Shown in pieces: positions 12,301 to 23,900 of a DNA stretch of 64,000 nucleotides. The notes under the pieces were generated by a model that saw only the letters and a program-made list of their open reading frames with translations, searched no databases and had not been told where the DNA came from. The DNA is taken from positions 2,418,001 to 2,482,000 of the forward strand of contig JABWDB010000035.1 in NCBI GenBank assembly GCA_019614645.1. Reading direction: 5' to 3'. The number at the start of each line of letters is the position of its first letter. The stretch's first letter is position 1. Both the position numbers and the translations under genes were made by a program. This DNA is from Stratiolaelaps scimitus (taxonomy: Eukaryota > Arthropoda > Arachnida > Mesostigmata > Laelapidae).

Positions 12301-13760
12301 TCGACATAAAATTCACGCAAGTAAATGTCGCAAGTAGATATTGCATGATATGTATGTATATCTACGATGCACTATCCCGTCGTCGCTGCTGACCGGCCCC
12401 GAACACCAGATCCCCTCGTCATCAAATCATCTCCTCGGCCCTTTGTGTCCTCCACGCGCGTACGCATTGAATTCGACGACTTCGTCACTCCTCGCGCCCT
12501 CCTCTCCCGCCTTAAGCTTTAACAAAGATTTCGCCGGTGGTGTCTACCACTCGGTATGCGGGCCCATCCAAGGAGTCCAGGCAGACACACACGATCACTC
12601 GACAGGGAGAGATGTTCACCTCAGTCTCTCTCTCTCTCTCTCTCGCTCGCTCGCTCACTGCTTCACCCACAGCCAGACGCATATTCCATCTACGACAGCA
12701 GCTCCTCCTCGACGAGAGGTGGGGTTCAGCAGGGCTTCGACCCGAAGAGAGCCCTCAGCCCACATTCAGTGGGGTGCCTCTGTGACTCTATCATACGCCT
12801 CGTACCAGCGTCCATCTAAGCATAGGTCATATGGGTAGATAGCTGGCGGGATAGAGTAGTAGAGCTGAAGTCGGAGGCCATATTTGTGCGTCTACCCCAT
12901 CCGTGTGCCGATGTGTCTGTCTGTTCGCGAAAGCGTATTGTCCATCTGTCGTCATTCGAGTCAGCTCGTCCACACTCCGCCCGCTAGGGCCCAACATCGT
13001 TGAGTTCACGGAGGATAATTACCGTGCGGTGCATACACATTGTGTGTTGATAGCTGAATGTGTGCGAGCATCCCTGCTTAGAATGGAGACGTGCTTGCCA
13101 CCACCTATAATCTATTTGTTGTGCATCGATACACCTCAGACCGAACCGAGAGCAAAGTCTCTCATTTCTTCTTCCTGTAAGGAGGAAGCTGCTCACCATC
13201 ACAAAGAGATCGAGAGAGAGAGATCGAGGGAGAGCTATGGCGTACACTATCATCTGCCACAGGCGACCTCATCGACACACGTGCCCCTCTTGGCTGAAAG
13301 CCACGTCCGCATGCGAGAACCATGATAGTTATCGACCTAAAGCGTTCGCTCATCTCTGCGGGTTTTCAGCCGTCTATGTGATACGATGTTCGAGCTGGTG
13401 ATGATAGGTGTTCGCCATTTGTATTACCACTCATCTCAATATACCTGGCAGCCTAACTCGCGGCACAGCACAGCGCGGCTCGGATCAGCCGGGGACAGCG
13501 AGCTCGCTTTGGGTGGGAATGATTCTCACCGCGTTGTCGTTCTCAGTGCAGGCATCATATATATCCGTTGCCTCTTGCTCCTATTTGTCGGCATCCCTTC
13601 TTCGAGATGGCGTCTCTCTCTGTCTCTCTCTGTCGCAAGGGATTGCTTCTCGTTGCTTGTTAAGCTTCAGCCTCACGAAACTGAACATTTACTATCAGAG
13701 GCGAGTCGTTCTACGAGTCCCCAGTCGCCACCATGTATAGTCTACGTCAGCTGAAAGACA
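12301..13760. other. Pyrimidine-rich non-coding block
   Basis: This stretch is enriched in CT and TC on the plus strand, including a long (CT)n(CGCT)n run and purine-rich GAGATCGAGAGA words near 13.2 kb. Several frames of 80-165 codons are open together, but they translate the low-complexity DNA as Ser/Leu or Arg/Glu runs. I call no gene. Confidence 0.4.
12624..12656. repeat. (CT)n followed by (GCTC)n
   Basis: About ten CT units pass directly into CGCT tetranucleotide units. All three reading frames stay open through it, which accounts for three overlapping open frames here. Confidence 0.9.
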
Positions 13761-15208
13761 GGAACGAAGTGAACAGACCATTGCGATACCAACCAGTTCA
13801 AATATTTACCATTCTGCGTCACGCGTATCGTATAGAGCGACGATAGAAACTGTAGGAGGGTAGTGGTCATGATGGAACGAACGACCCACGCGCGGTTCAA
13901 CATGGCAGTAAATAGTAGTGGTAGTCATCTCTTATTATTCAATATAGTTGTTCCATTCTCCTGCAGCTATGATCCTCGTGATGGTGGTACCAGTGATACC
14001 CGTCCCGCTAAGGTGGCGGGTCTCATATATGTTTATAATAGAATCGCCTACCACAAACTGACCCCTAGCTAAGAAATATTTTGTGCAAATGAGCACCATT
14101 CATAGAGGTTTTCATGACATTTGTTTTCTCAATCTTATTCCAACGGTCAATTTTCAGAGAAACTTTAAGCCGTCCAGGTAACGATAGATGGCATCCCTGC
14201 CTCCGCATTCAACTGGGCGTAGCGTTAAACAAGTACCGGGTGGACCGGTCACTATTCGTAATGGCGTGATGGTCGTTGCTTCCCTATGCTGCTGTTAGAT
14301 GAAAATCAATGACGGGCATAGGGAAGCCTTTGGACGAAAATACCTTCACGATCAACGTTGCCCACGACACCTATCTATTTCGCGATGGTAAAGATAGCTC
14401 TACTAAATCGGAGACCGCGGCAGATACCGCTGTTATTCAGAGAGATGCGCGCAACGAACTCCGTTTCATCCAAACATTGCAACCACCACCACCAGCCTCT
14501 TAGCTATCGTGCTGACTGCGACGACATCTCATTGCGAATCTACACGGTCTTGCACAACCCGCACGCCATCTGTTCCCTTCGTGCTTCCACATGCTTATGG
14601 CAATCGTCAATAACATGGAGCGTTTGGGATAGCTCAAAAGACGGATCCGAGCACAAACGGAACCCGCGAGCCCCCGCTCCCTGCAGGCACGGGACATGTC
14701 GACAGATAGATGGATAGACCTGCTGATACCGCAGTTAAATCCATCGGGGAGTTATAGCGAGCTCCCAAACAAAGAACGCGCGGGCAGGAGCATCACCAAA
14801 AATGATCATGGAAGCGGCATGCGTACTGCTGCCGCTGCTGGTAAAGTTGCTACGGATTCGCAAAAAAATCCGCAACACGCATCGTTCTCCTACCAACCTG
14901 GACCGAACGGCTGATGATGCTACCCGAATCAACTGCGTCGTGTGCATACTGAGTCGTTGCCACGAGTCGTTGCAAGGTAGGGCTTCATTTACCGGTAGCT
15001 GGGAGTTCGCTGATGCTGGACTGCGTCTCAGACCTCCGCGCTCCTTCGGTGCGAAGCCCAAAACCCTTTGTCGCACCGTCTCTCATCCGTGCTGTTGGCA
15101 GTTGCAGTGGTAGCTGGAGTCTCGAGAGTGACAACCACCCGGACAAGCCCGACAGAGTCGAACAATAGGGACCATAAAATTGGTGAATCTCTTCTATTTT
15201 ATCTTCTT
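13761..15208. other. Non-coding stretch, no gene recognised
   Basis: Short, overlapping open frames without family motifs are all that is present. I saw no transposon domain or RNA gene. Confidence 0.4.
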
Positions 15209-16027
15209 TCATTTTCGTCTCTGATTCTCTCTCTCTCTCTCTGTCTCTCTCGGCCTTCCGTCTGACCATCGGCGGGAAAAGCTGGCTGGGGTTACCAACA
15301 GGGGCGCCGCCACTAGCAAGTGTCGTCGACCAGCCGGGCCTTGTAATAGCAGTTTACATTGCCACTGGTGGCACTCCTGATCCTCGCAGCTGTAGAGGCA
15401 GCGGAAATGTGGCCAGGGGAGGCAACTAGTTCGCTTCTGCTGCGAGTCCCTCGCGCAGTTCACAAGTGCAGCAACCCCTAAGGCTGCTGCAGCCCCTCGC
15501 GTCGTCCCATCGTTTCCACTGCGGGGTATACGGGGCTTGGGGAGCGCAACGTGGACGACGTGTAAGGCATGCGGCAGGAACAGTATCGCCCTGGGATGGC
15601 CCATAAGAGAGAACTTATCGACAAGCCCCAAGACGCCCGGCACGGGCTCAACAGCCCCCAATGGGCCGCAGGAGCTGTGGCGTGGAGGCGCGCCCGGCGA
15701 TAACGACACAACGGTTCCTGTTCGGAGCGAGCATTGAAGAAAATGGCCACCTGCAGACGGTAGGCCAACAAACAACGCTCGGCAACTTCTTCTCAATCGG
15801 CGGCTCTCGAATGAAAGCCGCCGAAGCTTCTCACAAGGTGGTTGGAGTGTGGGAGCAACGAGGGTGCGGGCGACCCAAGATGACAATTGGCCAGTTCTTC
15901 GATGTAGGATGCAGGTAGGCACATGCGACGAAGGGCCAAAATATATAATAATTAAGTACGATCTAGTTCCCTCGAATATTAATCGTTTTATAATGTGTGC
16001 ATGTATTGGCTTCTTGTAGAGGGGCAT
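15209..16027 (-). CDS. Long unassigned open frame, doubtful
   Basis: At 272 codons with an ATG start this is one of the longest open frames in the window. I do not recognise it. The first third contains hydrophobic and basic stretches. A cysteine cluster, CLYSCEDQECHQWQC, lies about residue 215, but its spacing does not fit a standard zinc knuckle. The last ten residues simply translate a (CT)n run. Two plus-strand frames overlap it, so the DNA is open in both directions. It could be a decayed mobile-element frame or a chance frame in GC-rich DNA. Confidence 0.15.
   Translation of the reverse strand: MPLYKKPIHAHIIKRLIFEGTRSYLIIIYFGPSSHVPTCILHRRTGQLSSWVARTLVAPTLQPPCEKLRRLSFESRRLRRSCRALFVGLPSAGGHFLQCSLRTGTVVSLSPGAPPRHSSCGPLGAVEPVPGVLGLVDKFSLMGHPRAILFLPHALHVVHVALPKPRIPRSGNDGTTRGAAAALGVAALVNCARDSQQKRTSCLPWPHFRCLYSCEDQECHQWQCKLLLQGPAGRRHLLVAAPLLVTPASFSRRWSDGRPRETERERENQRRK
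15226..15250. repeat. (CT)n microsatellite
   Basis: This CT dinucleotide run has one GT interruption. It encodes the Arg/Glu tail of the overlapping minus open frame. Confidence 0.9.
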
Positions 16028-16745
16028 TATTTGAATCCTGCCGAGTGTATCTATCCACCCAAGTCGTACGCATGCACCAGGCCAGTGGAAACATGGAATC
16101 AGAGATCTGTTGAGATCAGACCGGCAATGCTTTTATCCTCAACGTTAACAAAAAATGCCGGCTAATTACTGGATTTAATCTAGTCTAGTATAGATTACAA
16201 CACCGCCCGGCCTATTGTTTTTCGTTCTCGAGCGAGCTAGATAAGGATATTTGATAAAAGCCAACCTCAGCATTCACAGTTTTTATAGCATTCATTAGCA
16301 CTTTAGTGATGTATTATTCTGCAGCTTGTAATACAAGACACTTTTGATCGTTCCGAAAACCGATCAAGTCCGCAATATATATTTATGCGAGTGCAAACAT
16401 TTCGCTGTGATGTTGTGAGGTAAGCGGTTGAGTGTTTCGTTATCTATGGTGACAACCATGACGTACACAGCATTAATACAGATGCCAGCCGTAGAATCAT
16501 ATCGATTCACGTCATGTATATACCCTCCCCCCCCTATAAATAGAGTTGATCCGATATTTATCTACGGATATAGAAGGCTCTAGCGTCGGCTGCTCTGGCA
16601 AAAGATATCAATTGCCATGGTAATTCTCAATAATAGTAATATAATAAACATTAACGGTCATAAATCGAGAGGGGGCTCCTCAATGTCAATTATCGTCCCG
16701 ACTACAAGGTCATACAATGGATACGTCAATGGGCGCGTGGATATT

Positions 16746-16771
16746 AAATATATATATATATATGTGTGTGT
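16746..16771. repeat. (TA)n(TG)n microsatellite
   Basis: A TA array changes to a TG array at its 3' side. Confidence 0.9.
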
Positions 16772-17201
16772 ACAGATTCATTTGTTATTTCAATGCTACT
16801 TATGTTGGACTCAGTTCGTAAAGCGATGGTTTATTCCTATTTCTTAGATCCATCAACACTGTTCGTCAAGTCAGGCTATCCAAGCCACCTGTATAAATTC
16901 GTACTTTCTTCATTAGATGAAGTTTGCGACTTGCGAGTCACTCAGAACCAGAAGTGATGACTGCTTTCAGTCTAGGGCATTTCTTCTGTGCAATAGATTT
17001 CGTCTTGAATATATGTGAAGAAACAAGGGACTTCACTACGAATGAGCACTCGTACAGGTCTTTCATATTCTATTAGATTGGCACTGCCTTCGGGCCACGA
17101 ATGGTAATAGATCGAGGAACTATCGACCCCCGAACTGTGTCCGCTTGTAGTGTCCGACAATGTGTATTAATGTACAGCTGCCAAGGATAGTCTAGTAGAA
17201 C

Positions 17202-17227
17202 CATATATATATATATATATGTGTGTA
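17202..17227. repeat. (TA)n(TG)n microsatellite
   Basis: This has the same TA-to-TG transition as the array at about 16.75 kb. Confidence 0.9.
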
Positions 17228-17785
17228 TCTGGCTACTGTAGCGGGCGGTATCTGTGCCAGGCATTCGACTGTTGATATCAAGGCAGCGACTCACTCTTCT
17301 GACTGCCAGCCTGCACCCCCGTTTACCGCGCGATCTGGCGACGGGTCCGAATCCGTGTAAGCTGATTAGTGATGGAATCCCCGGATAATGATGTGACACC
17401 CCAGAGCCACCAGTTTCCTCTCGATGTAGCCTGCCCCGACCAAGCGAAGCGTGTACTCCCTTGTAACGGTCCTAGCTGCTAACATCGTTTGTGGTGCTCC
17501 AACAATACTATATATATATATGAAAGGGAGCCTCTACGACAGTTCGCGTGGCCACTTCACCGTTCGATTGTACAGAGTACCGCGTCACGTTAATCTCAGC
17601 TCGGCGCCCCGGACGATTCTAATCACGCAGAACTCATTGTGTTCAACATTGGCTACATTGGCTCATCGATGGGGGCGCACGGGACACGCCCGCGCAGTTG
17701 CTGGCTCTGTCACCTTTGCCACGAGAGGTCAACCGCGTAACGGGAGCGAATGAGCGTTGTTTACCATGAACCTGCATTTTTATTT

Positions 17786-17804
17786 CTATATATATACATA
17801 TATG

Positions 17805-17836
<32 letters not shown>
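17786..17836. repeat. (TA)n array with TG/CA variants
   Basis: This is about 50 bases of alternating TA with ACA and GTATG interruptions, so it can form cruciform-like structure. Confidence 0.92.
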
Positions 17837-18428
17837 CGAGCCCTCCTAGTGTGAGAGGACCCCTAGTGATAATAGAAGTGCTGCCAATGATTCGGGTAGC
17901 CTAATGGAGTTAGTAAGCAGGACAGGCTATACGGTCACCGCGCACTGCTCACAGCTACGATAATATAAAATAGACCATGAGGAAGGAGACGAGATCGAAT
18001 CCACCGAACCTGAATAAGAGGTCGAGCCTCTCCTCCATAGACAAGGCCCGGTGACCAAGAATGGTTGAGACAAGCCAGCGACGAGCAAAGAAAATCAGCC
18101 AAAAACCAATGTAGAGAAGCCGACGCCGCCGACAACAACAACTCCAACAAACCAAAGAACATCGGCGGATGGCTGTAAATTCGAGCCAGCCGACTCTGGC
18201 GAAGAGAAGGCCAGCTCGCAATAACACTGATACCTGATTGGCGCGCTGCCTAAACTTATATGTAATGAAATATACGCTATTAGACTGGTGCAACTTTTGG
18301 TCATCTTAGCCCTTTGTGATGCTAGTGAAGGTGCCAGATCCGGATCTATGTACGTACGTGAACAGATATTGGCAATTCTACAATAAACGTCATGATAATA
18401 ATCACGTTGCAAAAACAAAAACCGACCA

Positions 18429-19117
18429 TCAATAATAATTAGACCGGGTTACGCTCGCCGACAGCTCACGGCTAGTGACGTATACTATGTGCAAGTCGTC
18501 ACCATCCTTATGCAGCAGCAGCAATGCTCCTAGGTACATTGAGCTTGCAGTGGTATACAATTCCGTTGGCCTTCCTGTTTGAACAGCACCAGCACCGGGT
18601 CACTAAGGAGCGAACTCTTCGGTCTTTCGAGCGTTTCTTCAGACTTGTCGGTCGACATAAAGTCAGCTGACCTCTTCAAATCGTCGGGAGAAATTGTCAG
18701 TCCAAAAAATCGTCTGAGTTCTGTGGCGTTCGTCGGCTTTGGGTATTCAGTTGCAGCCCTCAGCTTTTTGGTGTTCCAGGTTGAACCATGTATGCCCTTG
18801 GAAGTCGAAAACCCAGGAGTTCCACCGCCTTCCTGAAGAACTGCCACTTCTCTAGCTAGCCCTACTGTAAACCCAGCGTTTGCTAACGCCTTCAAAACTC
18901 GTTCAATACTCGTTCAGCTGATCGTCGTACTCATCGCCGGTCATGATCAGATCGTCTAGGAAGGGAAATGGTACATCTTCGCCGATTTACTCTTTCAGGA
19001 GGAGCATCTATCCTTGAAATTTGCTAGGGGTGTTGGCTAGGTCCATTATGACAACGTTCGGCGTGAACTAGCCTTCCGGCATAATCCATCGCCTTCTCTA
19101 AGGCGCTTGCCATCATC
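18429..19117 (-). mobile_element. Ty3/Gypsy retrotransposon remnant: RT and RNase H
   Basis: Read on the minus strand, three frames in succession give the pol order of a Ty3/Gypsy element. The first (19040-18945) has LANTPSKFQ followed by FLDDLIM, which corresponds to the catalytic Y/F-x-D-D box of reverse transcriptase, with in-frame stops between them. The second (18895-18530) has LRAATEYPKPTNATELRRFF, the typical connection after the polymerase, then a conserved SDPVLVLF. The third (ends at 18429) has YTTASSMYLGALL, the RNase H entry motif, in which the usual catalytic Asp is Thr. Frameshifts and stops make it non-functional. No protease, integrase or LTR is visible. The recognisable part ends just inside a (TA)n array at its upstream side. 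Confidence 0.82.
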
Positions 19118-19118
19118 T

Positions 19119-19138
19119 TATATATATATATATATATA
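19119..19138. repeat. (TA)n array at the retroelement breakpoint
   Basis: About ten TA units lie immediately upstream (minus-strand sense) of the last recognisable Ty3/Gypsy codons, so the array marks where the remnant is broken. Confidence 0.9.
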
Positions 19139-22100
19139 CGATAGGGTTCTGGGCCTATTTAATAAACCACCAGCATATTAAAATACTTATATAGAGGCAT
19201 GGTCTTATTTCATATGATTGTGCATGTTAAAATATAGAATAATTAGAGGAGAGGTTGGGTATAGGGTGTCTGGCCGAGGCCGTCCGGGTCCCGAGGGAGG
19301 CGATGCCATTGCCTCTCTACACAGCGAGGCAAAGACGCTGCAGAACTAAGGATCCTGGGCTCCTGGTGTCCCCGGTGACACAGCTATGTATATATGTCTA
19401 TAGATATACATTTTTTTTTTATATATATTTGCATAGCGCATTTTTGTGTGTTCAAAGAAAGTCACATGTTGTACGACAGCAAATTTGATAAGCACTGCCT
19501 ACAAGTCTCCTTTTGAGCACTGCCAGTATTCGGAATCTCGTTGGCAGTCAACGTGGCAGGCTATGTCCGACGAGCATGGCTTAGGCTGACTCTGAAATGT
19601 GCAGCGTCACTTTCTTACTATAGTTATCGCCTATTCTCCTCCTTCTGCTCGGACCGACCGTGAGCTGCCATGTCAATATATCAGACAAAATATATCCTTC
19701 TCTCAGCACAGCGCAGCCGCGTTGTCAGCGTTTGGCGCGGCTCAACCAGTAGCAGCATATGTGGGGCGACCGGCAGCGACTGTTCGTAGCTCCGATAGAC
19801 GACAGCCTCGAGACAGCAGCGGTAACATTCGATGTTTCCCGTTCCCTTTTTCTCTCTACCGGCAAGTGAGCGAGCACATCACTGCTGGCAGCTAAAGGAA
19901 AAGGCGACTGTCCCATATGGGCGTATGGGTAACCAGTCGTGACGAGCAAACAGGGCATTGAACAGCGTGCGAGCTTCCATATCTTGGCCATATCTAGATA
20001 CAGCACCTGCCTCGAGCTGGCAACAGCGGGGTGGGAGTCTACACGAGGTATGGTTGGCGGGACCGGCCGGCCGGCCGTTCGTTTGTTGCTCGATGGCTGA
20101 ACGTGCTCGCTTGGTCGTGATCGATACGCCGCGATGGGCGCACATACACCCGCCTACCTGCTTGACACCTCAAGAAGTTTCACGTGTCAACTGAGACAAC
20201 TTGCAGCAACGCACGGAGATGGTGACGCGGTGTATGCATACCTATGGACACATGAGGACATTTGAACTAACTTACGGGGCACTGGCAATGTCTAGCGGCG
20301 CGAGAGACTTTAGTGTCATGTTGGGTGTATGGTACACGTTGCTATGCCTTTGGAGTCACATTCAGCTTCAAGCAGATCGTCACAGCGCTTAGTCTGATTA
20401 CTGACTCGATGAGGATAGGGTAGCCAATCATCTAGCACGCCTTTAAATCTAACGCCTAGACGGTACAATTGTCACAGTTACAACACGCGGCAGAAGAAAG
20501 CGCTTGTGGGACAACCGGGACGATGATCTGAAATATAGCACATCGAATTGCAAGATGTCACATTTAAGCAAACATCTCATGACCCCTGCCGAATCCTATG
20601 ACGGACGCTTGGCTCGACTTAAAACTCTGAGTCACCTATATATTTAGAAGTAAACCCAGTGACAGGAAGGGTCGATTGGTTGGTTTGTTCCAGGGGGCCA
20701 GTCTCTCATATGTCCCTTCTCCCCTCTTTCCCGTGCGTGTCAGTTCATGGCTTAGCTCAGGGCTGTGCTGTAGTGTTGGCGGCTTCTCGCGTGTAGCGTA
20801 CCCTGCTCCCACAAGTGAGAGTGCGTCGGTCCACGAATGAGTCACAATGTTTTGCTTTTCTTTTCTTTCCTTGCTTTGCTCTTTCCTTACCCTGGCCACC
20901 CCTCCAACCACTACTCGGGACTCACCATCCGGCCTCAATTGACGCTTCAACAAGTCGGAGTAGGCGATGGTCCGAGTGGTGCCTCCAAACAGTGGCTTGC
21001 TGCTGACCTCGAGTGGTGTCCACCAAATCCATAGCAGCAATAACACGCACACTCTCCGATCGCCATGGATCCGACAGAAGTTGGAGTGTAAGTGTATATA
21101 TATATATATATATATATGCTGTACATATAAATCATAAATAAAAAGCCGATTTATCCCATTTGTGTACGAGATAAGTACGGCGAAGGCGTACACGAATTAA
21201 GCGCTGTTGTCCTTTGGATGGAAGCCTTCCCGGGAAATTCTCCTGGAGATTAAAACGTAAATTGTCCACCAGCAGCAGTTCGTTGATTGACTAATGCTGT
21301 TGTAATATTTTATTGACTCTTCATCAAAAAGGGCTGCACATCGCAGATACTGGATATGCCTGAATATCTTTGCGTCTGTGAGGACCAATCGTTGATCATG
21401 CAGTTATGCCCGCAAGGAAGCAGGATTATTTGTCATAGTACAGTATTTTTTTACTGAAATGATTACTATCTATGGGAAATAAGTATTACTGACTTATATT
21501 GCAGTTCCGAGAATCAACATTTGATTAAATCTGAAATCTGAAAATCTCACTGTGACAAGTACCCAATGAGTAAATGGTAAGGATCATGACATGTAATATC
21601 GTGAGACTCCTACGACGGGTGTCTCTGGACGGACGGAGCGCTCTTCTTGGGTGGGCTAGGTGGTCTAGCGTTTAGTCACGACTGCGGTGGAGCTTCTCGG
21701 TTTAATAGATGGCAGTTCCGGAGGCGAGTTAGGTGCCCGTAGAGCCTCCAAAATACCGTAATATTATTTCCCATTTGCGCTGCTCATGGCTCCGCCACCG
21801 TCTGATATAATGCCGTGTCTGTCTCGTGGATGGAGGCACGATGAGTTAAGTCAGAACGGGAGACACGGCGAGAGAGCGTGTGGCGTGCTCAGCTGCATCG
21901 GCGAGGCCCCGTAGGCTAAGCGACTTCGCGGAGGATCATCGCACACCCAGCCGTCTGGCACGAAGAGGGAAGCCCCATTGGACCGTTGGCAGGCTTCATT
22001 GAGCCCGATTAGTTGGAGGAACGGACAACTATGTCGGGGGTCCACTAAGCACATACCTTATATCAGTTCTTCGTAACGGGAAGAGTACGTAGGTAATGTG

Positions 22101-22240
22101 GATCAGCGAAATTAATTAGGAAATTAGATTATCTGAAGCCACCTCGACGCTCCGTTTACCTCTGCGATCCAAAGCGTATCTTCGACAATTTGACATACAC
22201 GACCTCGACACACCAAGCCAAAGTCACTCATAAGGAGGAC
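19139..22240. other. Non-coding stretch, no gene recognised
   Basis: The stretch contains a GGCCGGCCGGCC palindromic run near 20.05 kb and a (TA)n array at 21.1 kb. A minus open frame at 20.64-21.19 kb is long, but it crosses the TA array and starts from a non-ATG codon. Nothing convincing as a gene is seen. Confidence 0.4.
21095..21117. repeat. (TA)n microsatellite
   Basis: This is an uninterrupted TA array of about eleven units. Confidence 0.92.
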
Positions 22241-22246
22241 GTATAA

Positions 22247-22528
22247 GTGACACCGTATCATTTCGAAACGGCAAGCTATGATCACCGCTTTTATTGCCGT
22301 GTGGTCAAGCTTGCGGATAAATGGTATAAATGGTACACTTCTTGCACACCACTCTGTCGTCACAAGAACCACGCATGGCTCGCATGGCCAAACACCTACG
22401 AGTGTATAGACATCTTAGCCGCCCCTGGCGATGCGGTGCGTCTATTTTGTACCTTAGTGACGAAATCTGATGTGGTTAGATACGCCGGATTGATATCTTC
22501 TGTTCTTTTCTCATTTTCTCAGATATAA
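22247..22528 (+). CDS. Unassigned open frame, possible decayed fragment
   Basis: This 93-codon frame has balanced, protein-like composition (aromatic, cysteine and charged residues) and ends a few bases before an AATAAA word at about 22.53 kb. I recognise no family, and the start codon is not a clear ATG in good context. A minus frame of 82 codons overlaps it with equally protein-like composition, so at most one is real. It could be the tail of an old mobile element. Confidence 0.18.
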   Translation: MTPYHFETASYDHRFYCRVVKLADKWYKWYTSCTPLCRHKNHAWLAWPNTYECIDILAAPGDAVRLFCTLVTKSDVVRYAGLISSVLFSFSQI

Positions 22529-22599
22529 ATAAAACAGCGCGTCGAGGAATTCCTTACCGCCAGGTTCACTCTCCCCATTTACTTAGTAGCACCCCATCG

Positions 22600-23900
22600 T
22601 CTGGACAGGGCGCGTGTCGCCTGCCAATCTTGTCCAGTGTCGCCCGCCTATCGACACGCAACCAAACGCACCACAGACGAATTGACAGAGAGCTCTGGGA
22701 GAGAAACAGAGCAGCAGAAGAGGTGCGGGGGGTTAATGGGGGTTCGCGGGTGTGGGGGAGACGTGTTGGAGGTGACAGAACGCGGAACGGTCAGACGGTG
22801 CTTTCCAATAAAACTCCGAGCCACCTCCTGCTTCCATGCCCGATTCGTCATCAGCCTCTCCTCCTCCTCCTCCTTCTCGGTTTGTAACGGCTTTCCTTGC
22901 TACTGTTGCCTTGCCACCGAAACCCGTAGCAAGGACCCAATATTCGCGCATCGGCCATCGTCCTGCAATCTCTGGGTCCACGCGGTTGGTGCTCACCCGC
23001 TGGCTCGTTCGCTAGCTGGCCCTTCGTCCCTGTGCTCGTTGTTCCGCACTCCACGCATACGTGCTCGCCGAACCACCATCACCTCGAGCTTGCTCTGCCA
23101 TACGCTACGCTTCTTCTGCTGGTCGCAATTCCGACCCACTGCTGTTGCTGCTGCTGCTGCTGCTACTGCTGCTACTGCTGCTATTGCTACGCCAATGTCA
23201 CCATAGTCAAGCGCGACTACCGCTGCCGCTACCACCACAACTACTTCTTTCCCACTAGCAACCCGGCCGACCTGTACAGCCCGTGTTTCGCACAAGCTTG
23301 GTTGGTTGGTGGGTTGGTGGGTAGCGCTAGATGGCTTCGATGGCAGTAAGCAGGCAGACAGACGGGCAGACCAACGAGCCTTTTCGAGCCGGGAAATTAA
23401 CTTGGCCCCTGGGAGGGACGAAGCAAGAGGCAAGAAACGAGCAAAGGAGGCGGCACGGGCAACGAGAAACAGCGGGTGACGGCAACCACGACAACGCTGC
23501 ATGTACCTTTTAGATATATGCTGCTACAGCGGCCTCTGCTCCGTTTCTTCTTCACCTTCTCATGCTCGTGTGCTGCTAAGGCCCAGCCGCTCACCGCTTC
23601 TCTCGTCCCTCAACCTCGCTCAGGATGAGATCGTTCAGGCCGAGCGGGCCTGCGTCTTCCGCTTCCCAGATGCCCCTAGTTCACCTCTGCCAGTGCACCC
23701 AGCCATTTGCTTGCCGAGGTAGACGGCTGTCTCTCTCTCCTCCTGCCGAGCCCAGCTGCACATCCTGCACCGCGATTCGTCCTGACAAGCGGACGGGGGT
23801 CCTGCTAGGGGTGCGTCCTGCCACCTCTCCCCACCCTCGACGCGTCCTTTCGCACTTCCGCCTGCTGGTACTAGTGCTGCTTTTGCTTCCCCAAAGCCAA
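22600..23900. other. GC-rich trinucleotide-repeat block
   Basis: A sharply GC-richer island carries CpG, GCT/CTG repeats and CTC runs, bounded by AT-richer DNA. Frames on both strands stay open (189 codons plus, 169 codons minus), mostly as Leu/Cys or Ala/Val runs. Such islands sometimes overlie promoters or first exons of developmental genes. I see no conserved coding motif and no decisive core promoter. Confidence 0.4.
23140..23190. repeat. (GCT)n tract
   Basis: GCT/CTG triplets with ACT and ATT interruptions are read as poly-Leu, poly-Cys or, on the minus strand, poly-Ala. Confidence 0.92.

Larger units (their letters stand above)
16028..18428. other. AT-rich non-coding stretch with three (TA)n arrays
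   Basis: The region holds AT-rich DNA, a C8 run near 16.52 kb and TA arrays at about 16.75, 17.20 and 17.79 kb. A GATCGAATCC word at 17.99 kb resembles a Pol III B box, but no tRNA fold surrounds it. I see no gene. Confidence 0.45.

Noticed and set aside
17881..18010. A-box-like TAGCCTAATGG with B-box-like GATCGAATCC
   Set aside because: The boxes are about 95 bases apart, and no T-arm or anticodon arm can be drawn between them.
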